64,000 bases of DNA from Oreohelix idahoensis (GCA_024509875.1 JAMPIV010011331.1:124001-188000); one strand, 5' to 3'. Shown: positions 1 through 12,032, counted from the stretch's first letter. Program-made: numbers and translations. The notes: generated from the sequence alone by a model not told the origin.

Positions 1-1182
1 CATCTAGACTATTTTGCAGAAAAGGATGATGACATTGAGTCATATTTGAGCAGATATGAAGTATTAGCCACTACTTATGGGTTAGAAAGAGAAAGATGGG
101 GTGTAAAGTTGTCTCAAGGTCTTTGGGGAACAGCTTATGAAGTTTTTTCCAAAATGAGCAGGGATGACCAAGACAACTATGACATGTTGAAGCAGGCTCT
201 TTTGTTAAGATACGAAAAGAACGGAGAGTTTTATAGAAAGAAATTTAGGAATGCCAGGCTACTGTCGGGTGAGACCTATCACCAGTTCTCCGCCCGGTTA
301 GAAACGTATATGGAGAAATGGGCTACTTTGGGGAAAACCCAAGATCTCAAAGAGATGATACCCATAGAACAGATGAGAGAGTCCATGGCTCCAGACATGA
401 GAAAGTTTCTCATGGAACAGGGCGCGGAGAGGCTGGGTGAGATAATTAATGTCGCTGAGAGGTATCAGGCAGCCCAGGCAGAGGTAGCTGGCACCAAAAA
501 GAAACCAGTAGATCATTATAAGGCCCCACAAAACTATAATAAATTTGACAATAGAGGTAAGCAAAACTTTGATAGGCCTCGAAATGATTATAAAAATAAA
601 ACCTCACATTTCAATGACAGAAAGAATAATGAAAGAAAACCTTTTCATCAAGGTAGATTATATTGTAGATATTGTAAAAGGGATGGACATGACATTAAAT
701 TTTGTAAAAGTAAACCTGCTGGATTTGCTGCTATGAAAATGGGGAACAAGGAAGTAAAGGACAAACCTGCTGGACAGCAGGAACCTTATCACCCCCCAGT
801 TTGTGAGGATGTTGTATGCAATGATGTCACCATTAGGTGCCTCTATGATACCGGTTTAGATTTTGATTCTGTCGTGAGCTCGCACTTCGTGAACCCAGAT
901 CAGTATACCACAGAAACAGTGGAGATACAAGGGGCGACCAAGGACATACCACTCATGACACTTCCCATAGCAAGAATAAATGTGAAAACTCGCTATGTGG
1001 AAGGCGTAATCAGAGCAGCAGTGATCGACGCACCCATCTACCCTCTGATATTGGGGTGTCGTTATGTCTACTTGGGGAATCCCAAGAGACCTGTGGTCTT
1101 GGCAGCACCTAATAAAGGAGAATTTTATCTGAAGAATAAATTGTTATATAGGAAGGCCGGAACTGGTTCAAAGGGTCACTGA
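1..1182 (+). pseudogene. gag-protease remnant of copy A
   Basis: The reading frame is open from base 1 and aligns with the gag of copies B and C from the segment HLDYFAEKDDDIESYL onward. It includes a complete CCHC zinc knuckle (CRYCKRDGHDIKFC, about 655-700) that would bind RNA during particle assembly. An aspartic protease follows, with the active-site triplet DTG in CLYDTG near 840-855. After the protease, about 50 residues found in copies B and C (the TRSQ-containing linker) are missing, and the frame ends at a stop at 1180-1182 just before the integrase zinc finger. The missing N-terminus is due to the window edge. It is non-functional because the rest of pol is broken. Confidence 0.85.
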
Positions 1183-1186
1183 CAAG

Positions 1187-1606
1187 ATGTTTAGGGCAGA
1201 CGTAATAAGGAGTTTACATGTTGGAAAAGATGGGGACCACGAGAAAGTAGGTACCATCTGCCAAAAGGTTTCGCAAAAATATTACTGGCCAGATGTAAAG
1301 ATAGTTATTGAGAATTTCGTAGAAGCCTGCAGCATATTTCATGAGGGAACACCCACAAGTTTGAAAACTGTGCAGGACCTAGACATGCCACTGGGCAAAC
1401 TTAGGCCTGGAAATAAAAATAATTGTAATAAAGTAGACAACGTGGAATGGGAGCCCCCTTTTCACACACAGTCTTCACTTGAATGTATTAGAATGGCCAC
1501 TATGCGACGAGTAGTTTTACCCCAGACTAAGCCGACAATCCCTCGGTTGGACTTATGTGAACTGGGTGAAGGTAAAAGAGAGAGAAGATCTCTCACAAGG
1601 AATTAA
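1187..1606 (+). pseudogene. Degenerate integrase zinc-finger-like segment of a different lineage
   Basis: A 139-codon frame, in a different phase from the gag-protease, encodes a segment around YYWPDVKIVIENFVEACSIF. This resembles the HHCC zinc-binding domain of gypsy-type integrases (H..H, then YYWP, then C..C), but the last Cys is replaced (CSIFH). It sits where copies B and C carry their own zinc finger (YFWPGITEDIKRYVKSC), yet the residues differ strongly. It may be a fragment of another gypsy-like element or gene captured or recombined into copy A. Downstream to about 1744 nothing else is recognisable. The identification rests on a short motif only. Confidence 0.4.
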
Positions 1607-1744
1607 AAGTGGGAAGAAAACCCCAAGAAACGAATTGGTAGTGGTAGATTTTTGTGTGATGACAAAAGGAATAAACGTCCTCAACACAAGGCTTCTAGTG
1701 TTATGAAAAACATGTCAGAAAAATTAAAAGTCCATATGTAACTT

Positions 1745-1816
1745 GTTAAGGACTTGGACAGATGAGAAGGCAGAGGAGACTGTTACCTCATCCTATCAAT
1801 ATGTGAACGAACTGAC
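1745..1816 (+). pseudogene. Integrase remnant of copy A, left of the solo LTR
   Basis: The sequence is nearly identical to copy C at about 59295-59366, encoding LLRTWTDEKAEETVTSSYQY and VNELT. It stops at the target duplication CTGAC, where the solo LTR begins. The same gene resumes at 3754 with TTRLKTSWKL. The preceding integrase catalytic core is absent. Confidence 0.8.
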
Positions 1817-3748
1817 TGTCACAGAGTGCTCGAAGATTTTGTCTAGATTATGTTAAAATTCCTTACTTTTCTTTTCCTTCCTCGCTAATAGTCCTGTCAT
1901 TCGATCCAAAATTCTAGCTTCTTCTACAAAAGGCACTTAAAAGCATTTCTTTAAAGATGTCTATACGATTTATTAGCTTGGTCGAAACCAGTGGTTCCCA
2001 GAGTATTAAATTTCCGTGTTCAGTGGTCAACTGGAGACTCAAGATAAATCATGGTACGTGTCTAAACATGAGCCGGGAAATAATTAACTCTTGGCGTGGG
2101 AATCAGGAAATATTTTAACTTCATGCGAACGAATGCTGAATTTTAAGATCACTTGCTGAGAACCGTTGGGAAGACAACGCACGCTTATAAGTTATAGAAT
2201 AGAAACCTCAACTTACCTCATATCTACAAGTATATTGTGATTGAGTGTAAAACGCTACTAAAGTTCTATTTCTTAAGCTGTGATAAAGTCCTGAGCGGTA
2301 AGCAAACTCTCAGTATTCGCTTAATTAGCTAACTCTAATATCAAGGGATTAGTTAATGGATGTAAAGTGTGAAATACTAAATATTGTGGTTTTATTTCTT
2401 TACATTAGATTGATAGCTATTTTGCATTTTATGTATTATGAATGTTATTGATGCATTATAATGATTAAGTACTGGCTGATATGAGAAAGTACTACAAGCT
2501 AATTGTATTAGGAATGTGATGGAAAAAAAAAAACTGTTGTGAACGAGAGAAGAACCATGTTGTTCAAGGAACGAGTGAATGAAATAGCATTCCTCCAATG
2601 CAGTCACGCATGGACGCACACGGCAAGGCGTCTGCTTATAACAAAGGTTGACCTGACTGACCTGAGTGTGAGACTACCGCTAGACAGGAATTTGTAAACA
2701 AATGGACAGTCGCCTTAAAGGAAAAGACTGACGTTGGTTCAGGTAAATATCTTATTAGGCACCATTCTGAGACGAAACGTCCAGAATGGCTGTAGGAAAT
2801 ATATCTGTATAAAAACAGAAGATTGATTGCCTGCATTATCTTCCACAGCCCAGTTGCAGAATCCTAGCCAGTTTCTGGATTTTGATTGCTGTAAATTGTT
2901 GCGAGTAAACCGCCTAGTTGCTCTATGCTACAGAGAGAACTAGTGCTTACGTCTCAAATCTGGCGGTGATCACAAGTCAGCAACCCTGTGCAGTCTATAG
3001 CATATGAGCAGTCTACCGATTTAAGCAGTTAACACCTCGTCAGCACCTGAACTTCATAACGCAACTTCACAACCAGGTTAACGGAAAGCCTAGTCATCTC
3101 TTGGACTGTTGCTCAACTGAATCATATTCTCCAGTTGGTAATCCCTACCTACTGTGACGCCCAGGAGAAGTCCAAGCAGATAAGTCTACTTAAAACCCAG
3201 ACCAAAGTCAGAATTCACTCTTCCACGAAATAGCCATAGGAATAAACTTTTCGTCAGTGAGGAAAATAGCCTCTTACTTCTTATCTGAACCAAAGACACT
3301 GACAGTTCTAAATTTCCTAGTATTTCTTTTTTTTTCAAAGTACATGTCAACATTGATTTTATATTTCTACTGTAATTAAAGTAATTATGTACATTCTGTA
3401 ACTCACCATCATTCTGAGTTTGACTTAGTAGATTGTATGTTCTGTTCAGAAAAACATTCTCAACCCGCTTTGTATTACCTGTTACTATTAGTTCATCTTC
3501 AAAAAGATTTGAGTAAGAAAGAGTTAGTCGTCGCCAGAAAAATACAAGAGTTGGCAGTCTAAAGGTGAGAGAATCACTGACACCAGCCTGTGCCCTTCTG
3601 TTAACTCTTTCCCTCAACACTAGCTCACCTCTGTGAAAACTAGTATCTAAAGGTCTATGTGCTTTCTACACATCTTCCTTACTATACAAAACTCTTTATG
3701 CGACATTCAACGTCAATTGGAGTGCACCATCAAAATATATCTGCGACA
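1817..3748. mobile_element. Solo LTR of an unrelated LTR element (1932 bp)
   Basis: The segment interrupts the integrase gene of copy A. It begins TGTCACAGA and ends TCTGCGACA, an imperfect terminal inverted repeat with the TG...CA ends of LTRs. It is flanked by a perfect 5-bp duplication, CTGAC, at 1812-1816 and 3749-3753, and removing it with one duplication rejoins the pol sequence. It has no coding potential. By eye it does not match the LTRs of copies A, B or C, so it comes from another family. Orientation is unknown. A terminally symmetrical non-autonomous element is an alternative, but the ends and duplication length fit a solo LTR best. Confidence 0.8.
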
Positions 3749-3753
3749 CTGAC

Positions 3754-5547
3754 CACTCGTTTAAAAACTAGTTGGAAACTGACAAATGATAATTTGAGAC
3801 AAGCCAGGAAAAAGCATGCTGCTTATTATAATAAGAAAGCAAAGGATAGGGAGCTTGCTGTAGGGGAGAAGGTACTTCTTCTATTGCCCGGCAGCAACAA
3901 TAAACTTCAGATCGGATGGCAAGGTCCATATACAGTTTTGGAAAAGGTATACAGAACAAATTATAAGATAGACAAAAAGGGAAAGGAAAAAGTCTATCAT
4001 GTGAACCTTTTGAAGAAATATCTGGACAGACAAATCCAGAAAGGAACACACCTAATGGCCTTGTCTATCGCAACCAAAATGAAAAATGACCCTCTCACCT
4101 CATTTGAATATCCACTGAAAACCAGTGAAACGTTTGCACAGGTGAAGATCAGTAATCACCTGACAAAAGGACAGAGGGAGAAGGTTCAACAGGTCCTTGA
4201 GAAACATACAGATGTGTTAACGGATAAACCGGGGCACACAAATTTGTTGGAATATGATATGAAACTACTAGAAGCAGCACTTATCTGTATGAGGCCCTAT
4301 TCTATTCCTTTCGCTAAGGAAAAAGCTTTGAAAGAGGAGATTGATTATTTGTTACAAGAAGAGATTATTTCTCACAGTGAGTCTCCTTATAGTTCCTGTG
4401 TGGTTTTGTTGCGGAAACCATCGGGAGAACATACTGTGCATCGATTACAGGAAACTGAATGCTGTCACAGAAGGTCAGGTGGATCCATTACCTGATACTA
4501 CTCAACTATTTGCCAGGCTGAACAAGGCAAAATATTTTTCTAAGGTGGATCTTAGCAAAGGCTATTACCAAATTCCAGTAAAGCCTGAGGTTCAACCTTA
4601 TTTAGCCTTTAGCACCTCGGAAGGTCATTATGAGTTCAACATGTTACCGTTTGGGTTGAAAAATGCCCCGAGTGTGTTTTCTAGGATGATGCGAAAATTG
4701 TTGGATCCCCTGAAAAATCCATGTATTTCGAATTTTATGGATGATATCCTCATTGCTACGGAAACATTTGAGGAACACGTTACCTCTTTGAATATGCTGT
4801 TTGATAGACTCAGAGAGGCTAACTTGACCGCTAGACCAACAATATGTTGTACTGGTTGTAAAGAGTTGGAATTCTCGGGACATACTGTACATCAGGGTAG
4901 CATGACCCCTGACCCCAAGAAACTGGAAAAATTGAAAAGAGCACCTAGACCACAAACAAAGAAAGATGTGTGATCTTTCGTGTCGTTGTGTGGGTTCTAC
5001 CAAAAGTACATTAAACATTTTAACTCTATATGTGCTCCTCTGACGGATTTAACTCGCAAGGGTCAACCTGATACAATAAATTGGTCCGCACAGTGTGAAT
5101 TGGCTTACCAGGAGTTAAAAGAAAAACTCACAAGCAGGCCAGTATTGCAATTGCCTGACTTGAATCAAGAATTTATCGTGAGAAGTGACGCAAGCAATGT
5201 GGGCCTGGGCGCTACATTGTTGCAAAGGTCCTCCTCACAAGATGGAGAATTGAACCCAGTCGCTTATGCAAGCCGCAAGTTGAACAAGGCGGAAAAAAAA
5301 TTATTCAACAAGTGAAAAGGAATGTCTAGCTTTGATATGGGCTATAAAAAAATTCCAGATTTATCTGTATGGCAGGACATTTGTGGTCCAAACGGATCAT
5401 TCACCTCTCGTATTCCTGTCACAAGCCAAGCATGAAAATTCCAGATTATTGAGATGGTCATTATTATTACAGCCATACTCATTTCTGATTGAATATATTC
5501 CCGGCCCTCAGAACGTCGGTGCAGACTTTTTGAGTAGACATCCTTAA
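3754..5547 (+). pseudogene. pol remnant of copy A: integrase C-terminus, reverse transcriptase, RNase H
   Basis: It continues the gene split at 1816. First comes the integrase C-terminal module with the GPY motif (GWQGPYTVLEKV, about 3916-3950). The reverse transcriptase follows, with FSKVDLSKGYYQIP and the catalytic box FMDD near 4733-4745. RNase H comes last (IVRSDASNVGLGA near 5180; TDH near 5394). Breaks are a frameshift near 4430-4445, a TGA stop at 4971-4973 where copies B and C have Arg, and a frameshift near 5300. The order integrase then reverse transcriptase is preserved despite the decay. Similarity to copies B and C ends at the stop at 5545-5547. Confidence 0.9.
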
Positions 5548-5589
5548 GATAACGATCAGAAAAACGCGTAAGACTTCATTTGAGCTAAG

Positions 5590-5664
5590 TTATCTCGCAG
5601 ATTATAACCTGCAAATGAATGCATGTTTTAGGACGGGAGGTGTGTAGTAAAATCTGCGAGATAA
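5590..5664. repeat. 14-bp perfect inverted repeat spanning the polypurine tract and LTR start
   Basis: TTATCTCGCAGATT at 5590-5603 is the exact reverse complement of AATCTGCGAGATAA at 5651-5664. The 47 bases between hold the purine-rich tract (GGACGGGAGG) and the first bases of the 3' LTR. No equivalent was seen at the same place in copies B and C. Confidence 0.75.
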
Positions 5665-8137
5665 TCGCTCATTTCAGTAAGATTTTAGTCCTATGATAAT
5701 AAATAACCCAGCCCGTATGTGTCTGACTATGATCATCTCACACACCAGCATCGCGCTGAATTTTGTGCCATGGTAATGCTTAGAAACGATCCCGCCGTAT
5801 AAACCTACTCGCTTTCCTTGTGACGTACTTTAAACATTTTTAACATTTTGCCCGATCTGATAGAGACTGCGGCAAGACTTATAATTAACGATCTTCCAGA
5901 AATGTGCCGCCAAGTTACTGTCTGAATTAACGTAATACTTTAACGCCTTTAATTGTAGTGATTCTGACATTTTTTGGTAGTGTAACACGAGACAACAGTA
6001 ATAATTAACGCAAATTCTAACACCCGCCACGCAAAACCCCGCTTCGCTTGACACGCTGTGGGATTGGCCCGATGATATATACACACAGACAGTTTAAATT
6101 CTCGCCGAGTAATGTATTTCTGACGTCACTCAAACAAGTTAGTTGTTTGAATAAAAAAATGCTAGAGAGAGATGAGGGTGGAAGATGGCCGACTTGTGTA
6201 AAATTTATATTTGACGATTGACAATGACAAAATTGAAAATCTAAACCATACTGAAACTGACCATAAAAATCATATGGTAGTATAGCTTAGAGTCCCCTGA
6301 GCAAAAATGTGTTTTAAAAAATATGGTAGTCCAAGTATTAGCCAAGTTATTGAGAAAATACTAAATGTCTACGGACGCTTGACCAGACAGACTGTGGTTT
6401 TTGCTTGTTTTTTTCATAACGTTAGTGGGGACGCCAGCTTAAAAAGAGGCATGGTAGTAATTCAAATTCTATTAATTGGTATAGGAGGGAGAGGGGAGAG
6501 ATAGGAAAAATGTAACTAAAAAGAAACATCTTTTTCTATTGGGCATAACTAACGCAGACGAACCAATCGACTACCAGACACAGAGTTTGTTTGGATTTTT
6601 TTTTTGTTTTTCAAAAACTACATTTGAATTCTGGTAGTCGCAAGTTTTCCATTGGCCAGTACTAATAGATATTAGCAAAAAGCTTTCACTGCTCATCGCC
6701 AGTTGACAAAAACTTTTTCTATCAAATACGCTGAGATCAGCTGTGTTAATTTATAAAATAAAGAATTAATTAGCAGTCTGGGCAGGGCAGAGAAAAACTG
6801 AGGCCATTCTTTGCAAGTCAGCGTTATTTGTTACTATTTCTTGAAATTGTGGTAAGAATGCTTTATGTATTAATATGTTTATTACAACTGCCAAAGTTAG
6901 ATACTGCTATTGGGAAAAGTGAAGGACATGCCGGGAGCAGACATCGTTGAGTCCTCACATTGAACTGTATCTAACTGTTGTATATTGTCATGATTTTGTT
7001 TTAATATTATTGTATTAGAATATGTTAGTAAGCCTCCGTGTTCCATGAACACTGTTCAACATGCCTGGAGCGTTTATAATTTAAAAAAAAGAAGAGCAAA
7101 TCATACACAAGGAAATGTGGTTACTCCACGTTATTGTATTGAGGAAAACTATGTAAAAGTACAGGGGCGTATCTGCCATAGAGACCTGAGGTGTGGTCAC
7201 AGCAAGGTGTGAGTCATATAAAATTAGGGGCGAGTGCACCTGTATGCACGCGAGGCTGACCCCATACCACCATATGTAAATAATAACAATAAAGTGTGAT
7301 CAGATATAAAAAGGCCAGGGTGTCTTTTTTATTGCAGAGGTTTTATTTCCTGTTACCAGCCGGTGACAGGAAACCTGATGAGTGAGTGTAATGCCAACAA
7401 GTCTCCGGTAAAACGTTTATGCTGTCAGCAGATAGCTGGAGGAGCTTGTGTGTGCTGAGATATCTATATTTTCTGCAACGACATACTGAATTATCCTTCT
7501 ACAAAGAATCCCAGGTGATGTGTTAGCATCTGGGTATATCTGACACTTCAATTTTAATAAACTTTGGTATTTCCTATCATACCCAGGATGTTATGGGGCG
7601 TGATGAAACTACAGCCCCTCCTAACAAGTGACAAACACTATTAGATAATAAAGTTGTAATCTGTGAATACACCAACAGGAGATATAGAGTGACTTTATAC
7701 TTATTGGACAAAGTGTCCACAAATTTTAGTTAATTCTTTTTATGTAAACTATCTTTTCCTCATTTTCAAAGACCTGTCCAAAAGAGATGGCGGGACAGGC
7801 AGATTAAATTGTAAAAAGAAAATATTCTATTTTAAAGAAAAACCTTAACCACTGTTTTCTTCAGTTCCTTATAGTGAGTTAAAGTGTTTTGTGTTTATGT
7901 ACCATCATTTTCATTTCTCCCCTAGACATTAGGTACATCATACACCAGACACTAGAGCCAAAATAGTGACCGTGTGAGATCTAGGAAGGTAGCGTTAGGT
8001 TCCCTGCAAATACTTCATCATCATCTATTAGAGTCAGGGGCCTACATGTGCTTGACCTCACACGGTTAGCACAGACACAGATTTCTTTCCTTTTAGGTAT
8101 AACATCATAACCTCCCCAGCAAATTAAACTTGCTACA
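5641..8137 (+). mobile_element. 3' LTR of copy A (right end not resolved)
   Basis: The LTR starts at TGTGTAG (5641) or TGTAG (5643) directly after the purine tract, the same arrangement as in copies B and C. No 5' LTR is available for comparison, so the right end is uncertain. A segment at about 7921-7940 (CCCTAGACATTAGGTACATC) resembles a motif near the 3' ends of the copy B and copy C LTRs (CCCTAGACATTTAACGTAG), suggesting that the LTR reaches at least about 7950. No gene is seen in this stretch; short frames such as 5830-6084 and 6307-6504 lack features. Confidence 0.5.
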
Positions 8138-8965
8138 TCTCCCAGCTGCTGCTTTTCGAGTGGCCAACTCTTCTTTGATGTCTCCCTTTCCGTCTATAAT
8201 AGCTCCAAGATATTTGAAGTGGTCGACCTGCTCCAGGACCTGTTCTCCCAGCTTAATCTGATGTCTTCTTTCTTCTCGTGATATCACCATGGATTTTGTT
8301 TTAGAGCTGCTTATGACCATCCCTCTCTTCTCCAGCTCTTCCTTCCAGACTAGCAGGTTGGATTGGAGATGTGCCTCTGATTTAGCAATCAGGGCAGCAT
8401 CATCAGCAAATGCCAGCTCTGAAATACAGACCTTCTCATCTTCCAGTATCTCACTGAATACTTTCTTGTTCTCTCCTTACATGCCTTGATGACATCGTCC
8501 ATAAGGAGTATGAAAAGATAAGGTGACAGGATATCACCTTGTCTTACAGCAGTGGTGGTCCGGAACTCTTCTGACTTATGGTTTGCTGTCCTCACATAAT
8601 TTCTGCAAGACTTGTAGAAGCTCTGTATAGCATGAATCAGAGGTGCTGGAATATTCTTCCTTGCCAAACAGTCCCAAAGTTTGCTCCAGGGGACCCTGTC
8701 AAACGCCTTTTCCAGATCTATGAAACAAAGATGGATTTCACTCTTATACTCAAGGGCCTTTTCACTCAGCTGTCTGAGTGTGAAGATTAGGTCTTGAGTA
8801 CTTCGGTTTGCTCGGAATCCGCACTGGACCTCATCCAATTGTGGCTCAGCTAGGCGTCGGAGTCTCTGCTCTAGGATTCTAGAGTAGATTTACCAGGGAC
8901 ACTGAGAAGGGATATGCCTCTATGGTTTCCACATTGTCGATTGTCACCCTATTTTGAAAATTGGC
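8138..8965 (-). pseudogene. RTE-like LINE reverse transcriptase fragment (family of LINE B)
   Basis: It is nearly identical to the reverse transcriptase part of LINE B at about 18490-19310. It encodes DEVQCGFRANRSTQ, CFIDLEKAFDRVPW and the downstream KYLGAIIDGKGDIKEEL segment. Both ends are truncated: homology starts at TCTCCCAG (8138) and stops shortly after 8960. A frameshift near 8390-8400 breaks the catalytic FADD region. No target duplication was found. It lies directly against an I-like LINE fragment on the other strand. Confidence 0.85.
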
Positions 8966-8966
8966 C

Positions 8967-9565
8967 AATGCACTGTCAGTAATTGCAACGTTGAAAAGCT
9001 AAAATAATGCTTAACTGGATGACCTAAGAATACTGCTCCACAAACTATGTCAATGATTCAAAAGAGTTGTGATCCAATGGATCCTATCTCATTGTAACAT
9101 CACCGGCAATGAAGAGACTGACAGATTGGCAAATGAAGGCAGAAAGCTACCTTAGTATGATGCAAGCATAATTTTTGAAGAGGCAAAGAGTTATATCAGA
9201 ATCAGTTTCAGAAACAAATGGGATGTAAAGCATCCATGTCATACACATATTGATGCATACTACCAGCTCAACAGAAGAGAACAAGTGGTAATCTTCAGAC
9301 TTTGCAATGGCCACAACAGATTGGGATACCATCTATTCAACAAGCTAAAGATAGGAACTACCGATGAGTGTAACTGTGGCACTGATAAAATTACTGATAA
9401 ACATCTGCTTCAAAGTTGCCCAACAAATGCGGAACAGAGAAAGCACATATTGCTGACACCAGTACCATTTGTGGATAATTTATACGGAGACGCAAATAGA
9501 CTTAAACTGACTACTGCTTTCTTTGAAAACATTCATGTAGATGTCTGAGAGTGTACGAAGAAGAA
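8967..9565 (+). pseudogene. I-like LINE 3' fragment: RNase H end and C-terminal zinc motif
   Basis: It matches the LINE at 21377-22340. Readable parts include VVIQWILSHCNITGNEE (RNase H C-terminal His/Asp region), RREQVVIFRLCNGHNRL, then a cysteine motif (CNCGTDKITDKHLLQSC) and the terminal LTTAFFENIHVDV before a stop at 9546. The frame upstream is broken, with a stop near 9151. The end is followed by GAAGAAGAAGA, like the (GAA)n tail of the better copy. The 5' boundary, near 8967, is approximate. Confidence 0.8.
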
Positions 9566-11089
9566 GACAAAATAAGAGTAAAAGAGCATACAGCAGACAA
9601 AATTAAGAATAAAAGAATGTGTAGAAGACAAAGGGCAGCATCACCACACAATACATGTTTCACCATTTAAAGAGAGTGACACAACTGTAATAAGCCTTAT
9701 AGTGGAATTCTTTGCTGTTCATACTTTTCAACATGTTAGAAGAAATAGCTCTATAGTATTATCTTACAGACATTATATGTGGTTTTTCTTCATAAAATGT
9801 CCTTTTCCCAGTTTTATTTATGCTGTGATGTACGCATGAACTAATACAACAACATTAGCCCTTCTTCATCTCCTTCTGTTCTTTCAACTGTTAACAAGAA
9901 TATTATGGGCTGGGATATCCATGTCGGTGCAGGATGGTGAGAACAACTGCCTCGTTTTTTTTTAGAAACCAGCTTGATATTTGAGATTAGCCATGCTTTT
10001 GGAAGTGTGCTTTCTTTGCATGTTCTGTTAACGAAGTTTAGGAGTACTGACTATACAACTGCACCTAGGTTTAGTATCATTTCACACATGTCTGGTTCTG
10101 GAATTTTCTTGGTCTTTAATTTCTAACCACTTTGCTTGATGCAATACAAATCAGAAAGAACAAGAGAAAAAAAGCCAGTTGAGAGGATTTGTGTGGCGAT
10201 GCCAGATAAAAATCCTTGAAATGTTACACAAACAGAAATATTAAATGCAGAAATCACTAACCGCACCAACTTTTAACCTTTTCCTAACCTTTACCCATGA
10301 AATCCAACTTAAAAACAAAAGAATTACAAGTTGTTTTCCTTCGACCTTTAAAAACAGGAATATGCATATTTTTTTAAAATACGTTCACTCATCCTAATTT
10401 CATGCGTAAGAAGAATATGAACTGATTCTGTGGTATTTTAGTGCCAGGTTCTGTCAAGAATATTTCCAAAACGCTTTAAAAACATTTTTTTTTAAATATT
10501 TGCTCTCACTGTTTAATGTGTTCATTGTCTGACTTTTAAGCTGGCTTGCAGTGGCCAAAGGCACTGCATGTAATATCAGTGTATTGTTTTGAATTTCTTC
10601 ATCGTCGGTTGCTCTCATCTAACTACACCTACTTCTGTCATAAAATAGTTAGCCCAAACATATAAACCAAACTTTACTTATTTTTTTTTATTTGGGTTGG
10701 GAAGGGGCGGTAGATCAACATTCATTAATAATGAAATACAATCACATCAAATCATGATACACCTAGCACTACTACGGGCCCATTTTCATCTAGAAACATC
10801 ACATGCAGATGTAGGTATTCTATAAACTTAACTGATTCTGTACGCGTCTTTTTAAAGACGCTCAGTTCCTTTCCTTTGGACGCTACGTCTTTTAAAAGAC
10901 GATAACTAATTTCGATACTTTTTCCAATCCAGTATTTTTAAGTGACCAGAATTTCATCCAGGACGGAAGTAAACACATTTTTAAGCATTTCTGGATGTTC
11001 TTTGTTCACTTTTGGTGGGAATTTCGGTGTGTTAGCTTAATTTTTATTCGCGTTTTGTAGTGATAAAAAAATTCCGAAAATACACAGAA
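9566..11089. other. Non-coding stretch, nothing identified
   Basis: No reading frame, RNA gene or repeat boundary is supported here. It is AT-rich with several homopolymer runs. Two hairpin-forming sequences at 10844-10861 and 10886-10901 are listed separately. It may contain the undetected 5' end of the piggyBac element. Confidence 0.5.
10844..10901. repeat. Pair of T-rich hairpins
   Basis: GCGTCTTTTTAAAGACGC (10844-10861) and CGTCTTTTAAAAGACG (10886-10901) are both self-complementary and share the arm CGTCTTT/AAAGACG. They lie about 300 bases upstream of the piggyBac coding remnant and could be part of its 5' non-coding end; no function is assigned. Confidence 0.6.
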
Positions 11090-11908
11090 TGGAAGCGGTT
11101 TACAATTGAAATGTCCTGCTCGTTTAACAGCTATTCAGGCCTGAGAATGGCTGGAAACTGTATTAGACACAAGTGAAAGTGACATGAGTGAATCTTCATA
11201 AGATACTGAATTTTAAATGTATAGCAATTCTGATGAGTCTATAATAGGCGATTCTGAAACAGTTGAGAAGGTGGCGTCGCAGCAGGCAGGTCCCAGTAAA
11301 TCAAAATGGAGGAAAGCTGAGTCTGAACCTGTAAAATATGTTTGTAGAGAAGTAAGCGAAGGTGCCACTTTTAATTCATTTAGATTTATGCCAAATAAAA
11401 CACCAGGTGTTAATGTGAATCTAAATGACAGCTCTACACCACTGGACTGTCTCAAGGCTCTGCTGACAGATGATGTTCTTCAACTTTTATGTGATTTTAT
11501 AAATGCATTTGCATCATATAAGTGCATGATGAACAATCCACAGAAAAGGAAGTCTACTTATTCAAGCTGGACACCTCTTACTATGTATGAGGTGATAACA
11601 TTTTTGGCCATACTTTTAGCAATGGGAATTGATGTCTGACCAAGCATCAAGCACTACTGGTCAAGAAATGAAAGTTTTTATGCTGCATTTTATCACACTA
11701 TGTTCAAACGTGAACACTTTGAAAGTATTTTTCATACAATGCTGCACTGTTCACAGCCTGACTCTGAAAGTACAGCCAAAATAGAATCCTTCCAAAATTT
11801 ACTGTTAGCAAAATTCAACAATGCATTTTACCCATTTGAAAATTTATCGGATAAAATGGTGGTTGGTTTTACAAGCCGTTGGGAAGTATAAACAGTATAA
11901 TTGCAGTA

Positions 11909-11920
11909 AGCCAAAGAAGT
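11909..11920 (+). repeat. Target-site duplication, left copy (AGCCAAAGAAGT)
   Basis: This 12-bp piece of the piggyBac gene recurs exactly at 16628-16639 and marks the insertion of the ORF1-only LINE. Confidence 0.95.
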
Positions 11921-11992
11921 CGTTTCAAACATTCGACCTTCATCGTTTGGCACACCAGCACAGCGTTCACACGACAACCGCACTATAACCAG

Positions 11993-12008
11993 CGTCCTTT
12001 TCAGGACG
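11993..12008 (+). promoter_or_regulatory. Histone-type stem-loop in the LINE 5' leader
   Basis: CGTCCTTTTCAGGACG has a 6-bp stem and a TTTC loop, 25 bases before the ATG at 12033. It matches the general shape of the metazoan histone mRNA stem-loop (GGYYYT-TTTH-ARRRCC) except at the closing base pair. Two more copies lie in the 3' region of the same element. Confidence 0.7.
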
Positions 12009-12032
12009 TACACAGCGATCGCAATAGTCAAA

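Larger units (their letters stand above)
1..8137 (+). mobile_element. Gypsy (Gmr1-like) LTR retrotransposon copy A, decayed, cut by window start
   Basis: This is a degraded copy of the same retroelement family as copies B and C. Gag-protease occupies 1-1182, a short integrase remnant 1745-1816, and the integrase C-terminus, reverse transcriptase and RNase H 3754-5547. The 5' LTR and gag N-terminus lie outside the window. A 1.93-kb solo LTR (1817-3748) interrupts pol. Part of the protease-integrase linker and most of the integrase core are missing or replaced. A purine-rich tract near 5632-5640 and a TGT start at 5641-5643 mark the 3' LTR. The right end is not defined; it must lie before the LINE fragment at 8138. 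Confidence 0.85.

Noticed and set aside
3186..3620. 144-codon minus-strand frame in the solo LTR
   Set aside because: No recognisable motif or composition; LTRs of this kind are non-coding.
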